Below are positions 16,504 to 25,544 of a stretch of 64,000 nucleotides of DNA, piece by piece; within the stretch, counting starts at the first letter, position 1, and each line of letters starts with the position of its first letter. A program made the translations under genes and the position numbers. The notes below the pieces were generated by a model, which had not been told where the DNA came from, ran no database searches, and saw nothing but the letters and a program-made list of their open reading frames with translations. Location of the stretch: contig JAJYRH010000001.1 in the NCBI GenBank assembly GCA_021794205.1, forward strand, positions 62,001-126,000, given 5' to 3'. This DNA comes from a bacterium. Lineage in GTDB: Bacteria; Vulcanimicrobiota; Vulcanimicrobiia; Vulcanimicrobiales; Vulcanimicrobiaceae.

Positions 16504-18213
16504 ATGGCTAAGATGATGGATCGCCCGACCGGCGGCGGGCAGCCCACGCCGGAATTTGAAGCGCAGCAGGCCGCCTGGGAGGCCGCCTCGGCGAAGGGCA
16601 AACCGCGAAGCGGGCCGGGCTCCGGCGCGACCGATCGCACGCTCTCCGATATTCCGCTGAAGACCTGCTACGGCCCGGCCGACATCGCCGAGCTCGATCT
16701 CGCGCGCGATCTCGCTTGGCCGGGGCAGTACCCCTACACGCGCGGCATCCACCCCAACGGCTTCCGCGATCGTCTCTGGACCATGCGTCAGTTCGCGGGT
16801 TTCGGGACCGCCCGGCAGACGAATGAACGCTATCATTTTTTGCTCGCGCAGGGGCAGATGGGGCTCTCGGTCGCCTTCGATATGCCGACGCTGATGGGCT
16901 ACGATTCCGACGCTCCGCATGCGCGCGGCGAAGTCGGTAAATGCGGCGTCGCGATCGACTCGCTCGCCGACATGGAGGTGCTCTTCGAGGGCATCGATAT
17001 GGGCAAGATCACCACCTCGATGACGATCAACGGCCCCGCCGCGATCGCCGTCGCGCAGTACATCGCCGCCGCGGAGAAAAAAGGCATTCCGCGCGCGATG
17101 CTCGGCGGAACGATTCAAGCCGATATCCTCAAAGAGTACATCGCGCAGAAAGAATGGATCTTCCCGCCGCGCCCGCACATGCGCGTCATCGTCGATATGA
17201 TCCAGTTCTGCACCGAGCAGATGCCGAAATGGAACACCATCTCGATCTCCGGCTACCACATTCGCGAGGCGGGTTCGACCGCCGCGCAAGAGCTGGCGTT
17301 CACGCTCGCCGACGGCTTCGCCTACGTCGAAGCGTGCATGAAGGCCGGTATGGACGTCGATTCGTTCGCGCCGCGGCTTTCGTACTTCTTTAACGCACAC
17401 ATCGATTTCTTCGAAGAGATCGCGAAGTTCCGGGCGGCGCGGCGCATCTATGCGCGCCGCATGCGCGAGAAATACGGCGCGAAAGATCCGAAATCGTGGC
17501 AGCTGCGCTTCCACACGCAGACCGCGGGTTGCAGCGCAACCGCCCAACAGCCCGAGAATAATATCGTGCGCGTCGCCTACGAGGCGCTCTCGGCGGTGCT
17601 CGGCGGAACGCAATCGTTGCATACCAACTCGATGGACGAAGTGCTCGCCCTGCCGACCGAAAAATCGGTAGAGATCGCGTTGCGCACGCAACAGGTGCTC
17701 GCCTACGAAACCAACGTCACCAACGTCGTCGATCCGCTCGGCGGCTCCTACTTCGTCGAGGCGCTCACCGACGAGATGGAACGACAGGCCGAAGCCTACT
17801 TCGCGCAGATCGAAGAGTTCGGCGGCGTGATCGAGGCGATCGAAGCCGGCTTCTTCCAGAAAGAGATCGCCGACGCGAGTTATCGCTACCAGCGCTCCGT
17901 CGAGAGTAAGGACCGGGTCATCGTCGGGGTCAACCACTTCACGCGCGACGAAGAGCGCGGAGATATGGACCTCCTGAAGATCACCGAGGAGACCGAGCGC
18001 GAGCAGGCCGCATCGGTGCGCGCCGTCCGGGAATCGCGCGACGCGAATGCGGTCGCCAAGGCGCTCGGTCGCTTGAAGGCGGCCTGCGCCGACCCGAAGG
18101 ATAATCTCATGCCGCATCTCATCGACTGCGTCAATGCCTATTGCACCGAGGGCGAGATCGTCGATACCATGGTCTCGGTGTACGGGCGCTACACCGAACG
18201 GTCAGTATTCTGA
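16504..18213 (+). CDS. Adenosylcobalamin acyl-CoA mutase large subunit, isobutyryl-CoA mutase type
   Basis: This encodes 569 residues, the TIM-barrel substrate-binding subunit; the B12 domain is on a separate small subunit, as in Streptomyces IcmA/IcmB and archaeal mutases. Motifs include [28 protein letters not shown] and [10 protein letters not shown]. The two residues that set specificity can be read: position 97 is Phe (MRQFAGF), where methylmalonyl-CoA mutase has Tyr89, and position 215 is Gln (EYIAQKEW), where it has the carboxylate-binding Arg207. Phe plus Gln is the isobutyryl-CoA mutase pair; 2-hydroxyisobutyryl-CoA mutase has Ile plus Gln. It probably interconverts isobutyryl- and n-butyryl-CoA. 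Automatic annotation would call it methylmalonyl-CoA mutase. Confidence 0.9.
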   Translation: MAKMMDRPTGGGQPTPEFEAQQAAWEAASAKGKPRSGPGSGATDRTLSDIPLKTCYGPADIAELDLARDLAWPGQYPYTRGIHPNGFRDRLWTMRQFAGFGTARQTNERYHFLLAQGQMGLSVAFDMPTLMGYDSDAPHARGEVGKCGVAIDSLADMEVLFEGIDMGKITTSMTINGPAAIAVAQYIAAAEKKGIPRAMLGGTIQADILKEYIAQKEWIFPPRPHMRVIVDMIQFCTEQMPKWNTISISGYHIREAGSTAAQELAFTLADGFAYVEACMKAGMDVDSFAPRLSYFFNAHIDFFEEIAKFRAARRIYARRMREKYGAKDPKSWQLRFHTQTAGCSATAQQPENNIVRVAYEALSAVLGGTQSLHTNSMDEVLALPTEKSVEIALRTQQVLAYETNVTNVVDPLGGSYFVEALTDEMERQAEAYFAQIEEFGGVIEAIEAGFFQKEIADASYRYQRSVESKDRVIVGVNHFTRDEERGDMDLLKITEETEREQAASVRAVRESRDANAVAKALGRLKAACADPKDNLMPHLIDCVNAYCTEGEIVDTMVSVYGRYTERSVF

Positions 18214-18326
18214 TGCCGTTCACCGTGCTGAGCGAACTCGAACGGCATCGCGTCCGCAAAACGTTGCTGCGGGTTCGCGAACTACTCGAACAAGCCGCGG
18301 CGCTCGCGCGCAAACGGAGGACCTAA
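18213..18326 (+). CDS. 37-residue coupled micro-ORF between mutase subunits
   Basis: The ATG overlaps the stop of the large-subunit gene (TGATG), so ribosomes could restart here. The product (37 residues) starts [13 protein letters not shown] and is almost entirely helical with alternating Leu and basic residues (pI very high, 10 Arg/Lys), ending in ARKRRT. Its last codons contain GGAGG, which is the ribosome-binding site of the small-subunit gene six bases further on. It may be a real small protein that joins the mutase complex, or simply a translational bridge that couples the two subunit genes. No homologue is recognised. Confidence 0.5.
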   Translation: MPFTVLSELERHRVRKTLLRVRELLEQAAALARKRRT

Positions 18327-18331
18327 CTACG

Positions 18332-18745
18332 ATGGACCGACCCCTACGCATCGTCGTGGCGAAGGCCGGGCTCGACGGTCACGATCGCGGGGCGAAAGTG
18401 ATCGCGCGCGCACTGCGCGACGCGGGTATGGAGGTGATCTATACCGGGCTCTTTCAGACGCCCGAACAGATCGTTCAGACCGCGATTCAGGAAGATGCCG
18501 ACGGTATCGGGCTCTCGATTCTCTCGGGCGCGCATATGACGCTCTTCCCGCTGATTCTCGATCAGCTCAAAGCGCAGCAGGCCGAGGATATCGTCTTTTT
18601 CGGCGGTGGGACGATTCCGCCGGAGGATGCCGAAGCGTTGCGCGAACGCGGCGTTCAGGCGGTCTTCACGCCGGGCGCGCCGCTGCAAGAAATCGTCGAT
18701 TTCGTGAACGATGCCTGCGGCAAGCGCCGCGCCTTGGTCGGCTAG
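18332..18745 (+). CDS. Adenosylcobalamin-binding small subunit of acyl-CoA mutase
   Basis: This encodes 137 residues, a stand-alone B12-binding domain. DGHDRG (about 15-20) supplies the His that replaces the cobalamin lower ligand (DxHxxG motif), SILSGAH (about 62-68) holds the Ser that contacts the nucleotide loop, and FGGGTIPPED is the third conserved element. It pairs with the large subunit at 16504-18213, matching the IcmA (~566) plus IcmB (~136) size pair. GGAGG is 11 bases before the ATG. The longer frame open upstream is non-coding extension overlapping the large subunit. Confidence 0.92.
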   Translation: MDRPLRIVVAKAGLDGHDRGAKVIARALRDAGMEVIYTGLFQTPEQIVQTAIQEDADGIGLSILSGAHMTLFPLILDQLKAQQAEDIVFFGGGTIPPEDAEALRERGVQAVFTPGAPLQEIVDFVNDACGKRRALVG

Positions 18746-18793
18746 TCCGACGATCTCCGTTTCGCACGACTCGCTACGACTGAAGAGGAATAC

Positions 18794-20287
18794 GTGAAGG
18801 TACGAACGCGTGTCGCGCCGTCGCCGACCGGCGATCCGCATGTCGGCACGGCTTACGTCGCCCTGGTCAATTACGCGTTCGCCAAGCGACACGGCGGCGA
18901 TTTTCTACTGCGCGTCGAGGATACCGACCGCGCTCGCAGTACGCCCGAGAGCGAACGCGCGATCCTGAAATCGCTGCAATGGCTCGGTATCGAATGGGAC
19001 GAAGGCCCGGATAAGGGCGGCCCGCACGGGCCCTATCGGCAGAGCGAACGCGCGGCGATCTATCGCGAGCACGTCGAACGATTGCTCGCCGAGGGACACG
19101 CATTTCGCTGCTTCTGCACGTCGGCACGCTTGGACGATCTTCGCGTCGCGCAGCGAGCCGCCGGACAACCCTCGCGTTACGACGGCCTCTGCCGCGGCCT
19201 GAGTGCCGACGACGTCGCGCGCCGGACGGCGGCGGGCGAGCCGTTCGTCGTGCGCTTGGTGGTTCCGTGCGAAGGCGTCTGCGTGGTGCGCGACGCACGA
19301 CGCGGCCCGATCGAAATTGCGTGGAGTGACGTCGATATGCAGGTGCTGATGAAATCCGACGGGCTCCCGACCTATCACCTCGCAAACGTCGTCGACGATC
19401 ACCTCATGGAGATCACGCACGTCATTCGCGGCGAAGAATGGGTGAGCAGCGCACCGAAGCACCTGTTGCTCTATTCGTATTTCGGTTGGACGCCGCCGGA
19501 GATCGCCCATCTCCCGCTGCTTCGCAATCCCGATAAGAGCAAGCTCTCGAAACGGAAGAATCCGACGAGCATCCTCTTTTACGAACGCATGGGCTACCTG
19601 CCCGAGGCGCTGCTGAATTTCCTCGCGTTGCTCGCCGCGGGCCCCGTCGGTGGTGAAGAAGTCTTCTCGCTCGCGGACTTCGTCGACCATTTTTCGCTCG
19701 ATCGCATCTCGCTCGGCGGCCCGGTCTTCGACGTGCCGAAACTCGATTGGCTCAACGGGCGCTACCTACGCGAACGCCTCGACGGGGATGCCTTCGCGGC
19801 GCGCGTCGGAGCGTGGGGTTTCTCGCCGGAGCGCGTCGCGCGCATCGCCGCGCTCGCGCAGCCGCGTATCGAGCGGCTCTCCGATACCGGCAATTTGCTC
19901 GCGTTTTTCTTTGCCGGCCGATTGACGTACGATGCGGCGTTACTCGTCGCAGGGAAAATCGACGCGCCGACCGTGCGCAAGGCGCTCGCGGTCATGCAGC
20001 GGGAACTCGATACCTTGCGCTCGTGGGAGAGCGCGGGGATCGATGCCCTCTTCCGGCGCGTCGCCGCGGCGATCGATATCAAAGTGCGCGATCTCACGCG
20101 GCCGTTCTACGTCGCGATTACGGGGAGCCCGACCTCGGTGCCACTCTACGACGCGATGGAGATTCTCGGGCGGGATATCGTGCGCGAGCGCCTGCGCCAC
20201 GCCTTGGAGCTGCTCGGGGCCCCCTCGAAGCGCGAGCAAGAGGAATGGAAGAACGTCGGGAGCGCGAGCGCGGAGATCCCGGCGTGA
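18794..20287 (+). CDS. gltX: Glutamate--tRNA ligase
   Basis: This 497-residue class I aminoacyl-tRNA synthetase charges tRNA-Glu. The HIGH-type motif is in PSPTGDPHVGTAY (about 9-21), the KMSKS-type loop is KLSKRKN (about 242), and the anticodon-binding helical domain follows from about residue 330. Its length is normal for bacterial GltX. The start is a GTG with AAGAGGAA upstream. It overlaps glmU by GTGA. A tRNA-Glu (TTC) gene lies in the same window at 48637. Confidence 0.95.
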   Translation: MKVRTRVAPSPTGDPHVGTAYVALVNYAFAKRHGGDFLLRVEDTDRARSTPESERAILKSLQWLGIEWDEGPDKGGPHGPYRQSERAAIYREHVERLLAEGHAFRCFCTSARLDDLRVAQRAAGQPSRYDGLCRGLSADDVARRTAAGEPFVVRLVVPCEGVCVVRDARRGPIEIAWSDVDMQVLMKSDGLPTYHLANVVDDHLMEITHVIRGEEWVSSAPKHLLLYSYFGWTPPEIAHLPLLRNPDKSKLSKRKNPTSILFYERMGYLPEALLNFLALLAAGPVGGEEVFSLADFVDHFSLDRISLGGPVFDVPKLDWLNGRYLRERLDGDAFAARVGAWGFSPERVARIAALAQPRIERLSDTGNLLAFFFAGRLTYDAALLVAGKIDAPTVRKALAVMQRELDTLRSWESAGIDALFRRVAAAIDIKVRDLTRPFYVAITGSPTSVPLYDAMEILGRDIVRERLRHALELLGAPSKREQEEWKNVGSASAEIPA

Positions 20288-21609
20288 TCGTGCGAGCGAT
20301 TCTGCTGGCGGCCGGAAAAGGCACGCGCATGAAGAGCGCGCGGCCGAAGGTGCTGCACGAATTATGCGGGCGTTCGATGCTGTGGTATGCGCTCGCCGCA
20401 TTGCGCGAGGCCGGAATAGACGAGATCGTCGTGGTGACGAACCCCGAACTCGATCCTGAGGTGCGCGCGCTGGGCGTTCGCACCGTCGTTCAAGCCGAAC
20501 AGCTCGGGACCGGGCATGCGGTTCGCGTCGCGCTCGAGGCGTTGGAACCGCGCGCCGACGGACGCATCTTGGTTACCAACGGCGACATGCCGTTGGTGCG
20601 CGCCGAGACGCTCGTTCGCGTCCTCGCCGCGGCCGGAGAGCACGATATTTCGTTGGTCACGGCGCGCATGCCGCTGCCGTCGAACTTCGGCCGGATCGTG
20701 CGCGAGGGCGAGCGCGTCGCGCGGATCGTGGAGCTCCGCGACGCCGACGACCGCGAACGTGCGATCGATGAAATGAATGCGGGCATCTACGCTTTCCCCG
20801 AAACGCATCTGCGCGACGTCGTCTCGAAATTGCGCAACGATAACGCGCAGCGCGAGTACTATCTGACCGATGCGATCGCGCACGCTGCGGCGGCGGGACG
20901 CCACGCGCTGCCCGTCACTGTCGAGACGTTCGAAGAGGTGCTCGGGGTCAACGATCGAAGCGAACTCGCCCGCGCGCGTGCCGCAATGAACCGCCGTATC
21001 TGCGAACGGCACATGCTCGCGGGCGTCACCATCATCGACCCGGCGACGACCTACCTGGAGCCGGAGTTGACGATCGGTATCGACACGGTCATCTATCCGG
21101 GCACGTCGATCTCGCTCCAATCGATCGTCGGAAGCCGTTGCACGATCGGGCCGCACGCGCGGATCTCCGACGCGCGCATCGGCGACGACGTTTCGGTGCG
21201 CGAGAGCGTGGTGGTGGAGAGCGAGATCGGCGCCGGCTCGACGGTCGGACCGTTCGCTCACGTTCGCGGCCACGCGGTGCTCGTCGGCGATAACCGCGTT
21301 GGGAATTTCGTCGAGATTAAAAATTCGCGGTACGAGCGCGGAGCGAAATCGGCGCACCTTTCCTACCTCGGCGATGCCGAGATCGGTGAGGAGAGCAACA
21401 TCGGCGCCGGTACCATTACCTGTAACTACGACGGCAAGAAAAAGCACCGCACGAAGATCGGGCGCGACGTCTCGATAGGATCGAACACCTCGATCGTCGC
21501 GCCGCGAACGATCGGCGACGGCGCACTCACCGGGGCGGGCAGCGTGGTAACGAAAGATATCGAGCCCGGCGGCCGCGTCGCAGGAAATCCCGCGCGCCCG
21601 CTACCCTAG
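20284..21609 (+). CDS. glmU: Bifunctional UDP-GlcNAc pyrophosphorylase / GlcN-1-P acetyltransferase
   Basis: This 441-residue enzyme makes UDP-N-acetylglucosamine for peptidoglycan and surface glycans. The N-terminal uridyltransferase domain has LAAGKGTRM and KSARPKVLHEL (about 8-30) and GDMPLV. From about residue 240 a left-handed beta-helix of hexapeptide repeats forms the acetyltransferase, with NFVEIKNSR, HLSYLGDAEIGE and NIGAGTITCNYDG, which carry the acetyl-CoA and catalytic His sites. The GTG start overlaps the gltX stop, fixing the start; the much longer open frame upstream is out of phase with gltX and not coding. Confidence 0.95.
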   Translation: MIVRAILLAAGKGTRMKSARPKVLHELCGRSMLWYALAALREAGIDEIVVVTNPELDPEVRALGVRTVVQAEQLGTGHAVRVALEALEPRADGRILVTNGDMPLVRAETLVRVLAAAGEHDISLVTARMPLPSNFGRIVREGERVARIVELRDADDRERAIDEMNAGIYAFPETHLRDVVSKLRNDNAQREYYLTDAIAHAAAAGRHALPVTVETFEEVLGVNDRSELARARAAMNRRICERHMLAGVTIIDPATTYLEPELTIGIDTVIYPGTSISLQSIVGSRCTIGPHARISDARIGDDVSVRESVVVESEIGAGSTVGPFAHVRGHAVLVGDNRVGNFVEIKNSRYERGAKSAHLSYLGDAEIGEESNIGAGTITCNYDGKKKHRTKIGRDVSIGSNTSIVAPRTIGDGALTGAGSVVTKDIEPGGRVAGNPARPLP

Positions 21610-23049
21610 CGATCGCTCTCGAGCGAGCGTCGCCCCGAGTTCGCGAATTCCGTCGAGCAGCACGCGGAGATCGTCCTCGGTCGTGCGATGGTTGACGAAG
21701 CACGCACGCAAGGCACGTTTTCCGCCGATGCTCGTCGAGGAAACGACGGCGATGCCGCTCTCTTGCACGCGGATAACTAACTCGTCGTTGAACGCATCGA
21801 GAGCGGCTTCGTCGAGCCCTTTCGGACGATAGCGAAAGCAGACCACATTCAAACCCACCGGCGCGAGTAACTCGAACCGGGCGTCCACGTCGATCGACGC
21901 TCCAAGACGCTTCGCTTGTTCGACGTTTCGTTCGATCGCGGCGGCGATACGATCGGCGCCGTGCTCTTTGAGCGTGAACCACACCTTCAGCGCGCGAAAC
22001 GAGCGTGAGAGTTCCGGAATGTAGTCGGTAAACCACGGCGTCGCGCTGGCGAGCCCGCGCGTCATACGCGTGAGGTAGGGGCCCTCGGAGGCGAAGGTCG
22101 CCCGGTGCGCTTCGCCGTCGCGCACGAGGACGCAGCCGACATCGTACGGAGCGTGCGCCCATTTATGGAAATCGAAGGCGATCGAATCGGCGCGCTCGAT
22201 GCCCTTCAGCCGTTCGCGCAGGACCGACGAGAGCATCGCGAGCGCCCCGAAAGCGCCGTCCACGTGGAGGTGGCAATCTTCGCTCCGAGCGATCGATGCG
22301 AGTTCGTCGAGCGGATCGATCGCGCCGACGTCGACGGTGCCGGCGTTGGCGACGATGAGAAACGGGCGCGCGCCCGCGGCCCGATCGCTCGCGATGCGCT
22401 CCCGGAGCGCTGCGATATCGATGCGTTGCCGACCGTCGGTGGGGAGGATGCGGAGCGCCTCGCTGCCGATTCCCGCGATTTCGAAGGCGCGACGCACGCA
22501 TCCGTGCGTCGCCGCCGACGCATACCCGGTAATCCGCGTGCGTTGCGGATCGAGGCCGCGTTCGCGCACCTCGCCGCCCAACGCGCGGGTGCGCGCGACC
22601 AGAACGCCGATGAGATTCGCCTCCGACGCGCCGGTCGTCAGAACGCCGGTCGCCTCGCGCGGAAAGCCGAAGAGCTCGCGCGACCAATCGATCACCTGGC
22701 GTTCGACGTACACGGCTCCGTGATTCCGGCCGCCGACGTTGGCGTTCATCGTTGCCGCCAGCATTTCGGCGATCGCCCCGCTCGGCGTTCCCGTGCCCTG
22801 AACCCAGCCAAAAAAGCGCGGATGGATGTTACCGCCGGTGTAGGGGAGGATCGTTTCTACGAACGTGCGATAGACATCGGAGAATTCGCTCGGCGCGCGC
22901 GGTAACGCTTCGCGCAGCCGTTCCTTCGCGCTCTCGGGCATCTCTCGCCATGCCGGGCGCTCGCGCACGTCGCGGAGAAAATCGACGGCGTCGTCGAGTG
23001 CGTGGTGCGCTGCCGCTCGAAACGCCTCCCAATCATGCGGGTCGAGCAT
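21601..23049 (-). CDS. Group II pyridoxal-phosphate amino-acid decarboxylase
   Basis: This encodes 482 residues of the aromatic-L-amino-acid/glutamate decarboxylase family. The Schiff-base Lys is K296 in DFHKWAHAPYD, the pyridine-N Asp is D264 in HVDGAFG, and the PLP phosphate loop is TTGASEAN (about 138-145). Substrate could be an aromatic amino acid, glutamate, aspartate or histidine; the N-terminal segment NIHPRFFGW is typical of the aromatic type. It overlaps the stop of the upstream TPR/ATP-grasp gene by 17 bp, so both are made together and may act in one pathway. Its 3' end overlaps glmU by 9 bp. Confidence 0.88.
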   Translation of the reverse strand: MLDPHDWEAFRAAAHHALDDAVDFLRDVRERPAWREMPESAKERLREALPRAPSEFSDVYRTFVETILPYTGGNIHPRFFGWVQGTGTPSGAIAEMLAATMNANVGGRNHGAVYVERQVIDWSRELFGFPREATGVLTTGASEANLIGVLVARTRALGGEVRERGLDPQRTRITGYASAATHGCVRRAFEIAGIGSEALRILPTDGRQRIDIAALRERIASDRAAGARPFLIVANAGTVDVGAIDPLDELASIARSEDCHLHVDGAFGALAMLSSVLRERLKGIERADSIAFDFHKWAHAPYDVGCVLVRDGEAHRATFASEGPYLTRMTRGLASATPWFTDYIPELSRSFRALKVWFTLKEHGADRIAAAIERNVEQAKRLGASIDVDARFELLAPVGLNVVCFRYRPKGLDEAALDAFNDELVIRVQESGIAVVSSTSIGGKRALRACFVNHRTTEDDLRVLLDGIRELGATLARERSLG

Positions 23050-24457
23050 GTTGCCGATCGATCAAGCGCTCGAATGCGCGAAATATTTTTGGAACGTGTT
23101 GATATTTATAGGCGAACAGTTCGCGATCGTCGGTTAGATGGACGATGATCGCGGGATCGGCCTCAAACATGAGGAGGCGCCCCTCACGATCGATCGAGCA
23201 GTCGAATCCCACGTAGTCGAGGCCGAGCGAATCCACGAGGCGTTCGAGCGCGGTCGCGGCGGCCGCCGGGAAGACGGCGCGCCAATCTTCGAGAAAGGCG
23301 CGCTCCTCGTCGCGCATCCATTGTTCGGCCTTCATCTCCGAGCTGTAATAATGGACCATCCAGTTCGACGAGATTGCGAGATGATAGGGAAAAATCTCGC
23401 GGTCGACCGCGACGAGGCGGTATTTTCGGAAGAAACCGTCGGGCGATGCGTAATCGACCCACGGCGTCAGAAAGAAGCGTTCGCCCGGGGTTTCGCCGAG
23501 ATAGCTCTGCAACTCGGCGCTCGTCTCGATGCGGCGCGCACCCTTTCCGGCATGCGAATCGACCGGTCGGACGATCGTCGGCCGCTCGATCTCCTCAGAT
23601 TGAAGCGCCTCTCGCGAACGCTCGAGGGTTTCGGGTGCGTTGCAGTCGGCGATCCGCGCTGCGATCCGCGCGCAGCGCACGCGATTGGTCTCGAGAACGC
23701 GGAGGGGATCGTTGAGGATCGGGCGGCCGAGCATTTTTGCGACCAACTCGGCGAGCAAAAGCATCTCGACGTTTTCGCTCGATTCGCCGATTGCGTTGAA
23801 GAGCGCGTCGTACTCGGGGAGCGAGAGCGCCGAAAGCTTTTCGGGGGAGGTGAGAAAAAGTTTATGCAGCGTCGTCGTCTCGCGATCGACGAGATATTCG
23901 AGCGGGGTATTGGCGAACCAGTCGCCCGGCGCACAGAGCGCGAGGATGCGCCGCCGCTCCTTCGGCGCGATCGAGCTGAAGAGCTGTTGTGCGGCGAGCG
24001 CGCGTTTCTGGTGCGCCAGCGCCTTCGATCGATTTCCGAGCTGTTGTTCGAGTTCGTACATGGCGAGATGGGCGACGAGGTTCTCTTCGTCGATGCCGAG
24101 TGCGAGACGGTATTGCGAACGGGCCCCCTCCAAATCGCCCGCTGCGTAGAGTTCGGCGCCGTATCCCAGCCGTGCGGCGAGCAGGTGCGGATCGAGTTCG
24201 ACGGCGCGTGCGTACGATTCGCGCGCGCGTTCGCGATCGCCGAGCTCGGCGGCGATAAAACCGCGATTCGAAAATATCTCGGCGAGCGGAGGTGACTGCT
24301 CGCTCGCTGTGTCGAGGAGTGCGAGCGCGCCGCGAAGATCGCCGCCGGCGCGAAGGCGTAACGCTTCTTGATTGGCGCGGCGCAGATCGTCGAGCGAAAA
24401 TGTCCGGGTCGCCCCGCTGCCGGGAACGTCGTGCATCGGAGGCTGCATGACGAGCAT
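23033..24457 (-). CDS. TPR repeat protein fused to an ATP-grasp-like ligase domain
   Basis: About 474 residues from the ATG at 24457; ATGs at 24448 and 24436 are alternatives and no strong ribosome-binding site decides between them. Residues about 25-165 form three or four TPR helices (AEIFSNRGFIAAELGD, RARESYARAVELDP, ARSQYRLALGID). The C-terminal ~230 residues look like an ATP-grasp ligase: RPVDSHAGKGARRI (phosphate/Lys strand), RKYRLVAVD and YVGFDCSID...LLMFEADPA (Mg-binding acidic strand). ATP-grasp enzymes join a carboxylate to an amine. With the decarboxylase overlapped downstream, a small-molecule amide or peptide product is possible. Confidence 0.7.
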   Translation of the reverse strand: MLVMQPPMHDVPGSGATRTFSLDDLRRANQEALRLRAGGDLRGALALLDTASEQSPPLAEIFSNRGFIAAELGDRERARESYARAVELDPHLLAARLGYGAELYAAGDLEGARSQYRLALGIDEENLVAHLAMYELEQQLGNRSKALAHQKRALAAQQLFSSIAPKERRRILALCAPGDWFANTPLEYLVDRETTTLHKLFLTSPEKLSALSLPEYDALFNAIGESSENVEMLLLAELVAKMLGRPILNDPLRVLETNRVRCARIAARIADCNAPETLERSREALQSEEIERPTIVRPVDSHAGKGARRIETSAELQSYLGETPGERFFLTPWVDYASPDGFFRKYRLVAVDREIFPYHLAISSNWMVHYYSSEMKAEQWMRDEERAFLEDWRAVFPAAAATALERLVDSLGLDYVGFDCSIDREGRLLMFEADPAIIVHLTDDRELFAYKYQHVPKIFRAFERLIDRQHARPA

Positions 24458-25523
24458 CTTTTTCGGGAACGCCCTCGCGCTCCTGGCGACCCTCGCTAAT
24501 CGTAGCGCACCCGCTCGCCGCGAGAGCGGCAACGTAGCGGACGGGCTCGACGGGATGCGTTTGGTCCGCTCCGCGCTCGCCGCGGTCCGTGAAGGACCCG
24601 AAGCGGTCGTTCGTAGCTTCGCCGAGCAATCGCTCGAAGATGGTAACGGCGGCGAAAACATCCTGCTCTTCGTCTCGGCTGGAGATGAATTGCGATGCCG
24701 TCAACGGTTCGGGCACGATGTCGAGCACGCGGTGGAGATGCGCGTCCGTTTGGATGACTCGAGCGCGCTGGTCGCGCACGCGTGGTCCGCGCGGCACGCC
24801 GTCTTTACCTCGAACGATATGCCGCCGTTGCTGCCGACCGAGCGGAGCGGATGCGCGGTGCCGTTGATCGATAACGAAGCACCGATCGCGGTATTGTATT
24901 GCGGCTTCGTACAACAGCGATCGCGCCGCGCGCTCGAGCGTCATTGCGCGCTCGCAGGGGAGATTGCGGTGCCGTTCGCGCTGGCGTGCGAACGAGAGCG
25001 GGATCTCGCGCGGAGCCTCTACGACGGCCTGACCGGTCTGCTGACGCCGCGCGCCTTTCGCGAACGTCTCTCGCGCGCGCTCGCCGAAGAATGCGCGGGC
25101 GGGAAAGTCGCACTGTGGTTCGTCGATACGGACCGCTTTAAAGAAGTCAACGACACCTTCGGGCACGCGGTTGGCGACCGCGTGCTGCAACAGATGGCCG
25201 AGTTGCTTCGAACGCATGCGGTCGCGCGGACGGATTTCGTCGCGCGCAACGGCGGCGATGAGTTCTGCGCCGCGTTAATCGGCATTACGAAGACGCTCGC
25301 GATCGAACGGGCGCAAGAATTTTGCGATGCCGTGCGCGCGCACGATTTTGGAATTCCGTTGCGCGTGACGGCGAGCATCGGCGTCGCCGCCTATCCCTTC
25401 GACGCGCGAACGGCGGCGGCGCTTTTGGAGCGGGCCGACCGGGCGATGTATGCCGGGAAGAACGCGGGGAGGGACCGGGTGAGCTTTGCCTTGGAAGGGC
25501 GGGACTCGGCGCTCTACCGCTAG
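24447..25523 (+). CDS. GAF-like/GGDEF diguanylate cyclase
   Basis: This encodes 358 residues; CGGAGG four bases before the ATG at 24447 fixes the start. The N-terminal ~190 residues look like a GAF sensor domain (LLFVSAGDELRCR, GCAVPLIDNEAPIAVLYCG). The C-terminal GGDEF domain has the intact active motif NGGDEF (about 270) and DTDRFKEVNDTFGH, so it should make cyclic di-GMP from GTP. The RxxD inhibitory site normally five residues before GGDEF is absent (ARTD), so product inhibition is unlikely. It is cytosolic, with no membrane helix except perhaps a weak hydrophobic start. Divergent from the TPR/ATP-grasp gene with overlapping starts. Confidence 0.85.
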   Translation: MTSIFFGNALALLATLANRSAPARRESGNVADGLDGMRLVRSALAAVREGPEAVVRSFAEQSLEDGNGGENILLFVSAGDELRCRQRFGHDVEHAVEMRVRLDDSSALVAHAWSARHAVFTSNDMPPLLPTERSGCAVPLIDNEAPIAVLYCGFVQQRSRRALERHCALAGEIAVPFALACERERDLARSLYDGLTGLLTPRAFRERLSRALAEECAGGKVALWFVDTDRFKEVNDTFGHAVGDRVLQQMAELLRTHAVARTDFVARNGGDEFCAALIGITKTLAIERAQEFCDAVRAHDFGIPLRVTASIGVAAYPFDARTAAALLERADRAMYAGKNAGRDRVSFALEGRDSALYR

Positions 25524-25544
25524 GCGGCTCGCGATGCCCGGCGA

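Noticed and set aside
16504-18213. Methylmalonyl-CoA mutase
   Set aside because: The carboxylate-binding Arg is Gln215 and the active-site Tyr is Phe97, so another substrate is more likely.
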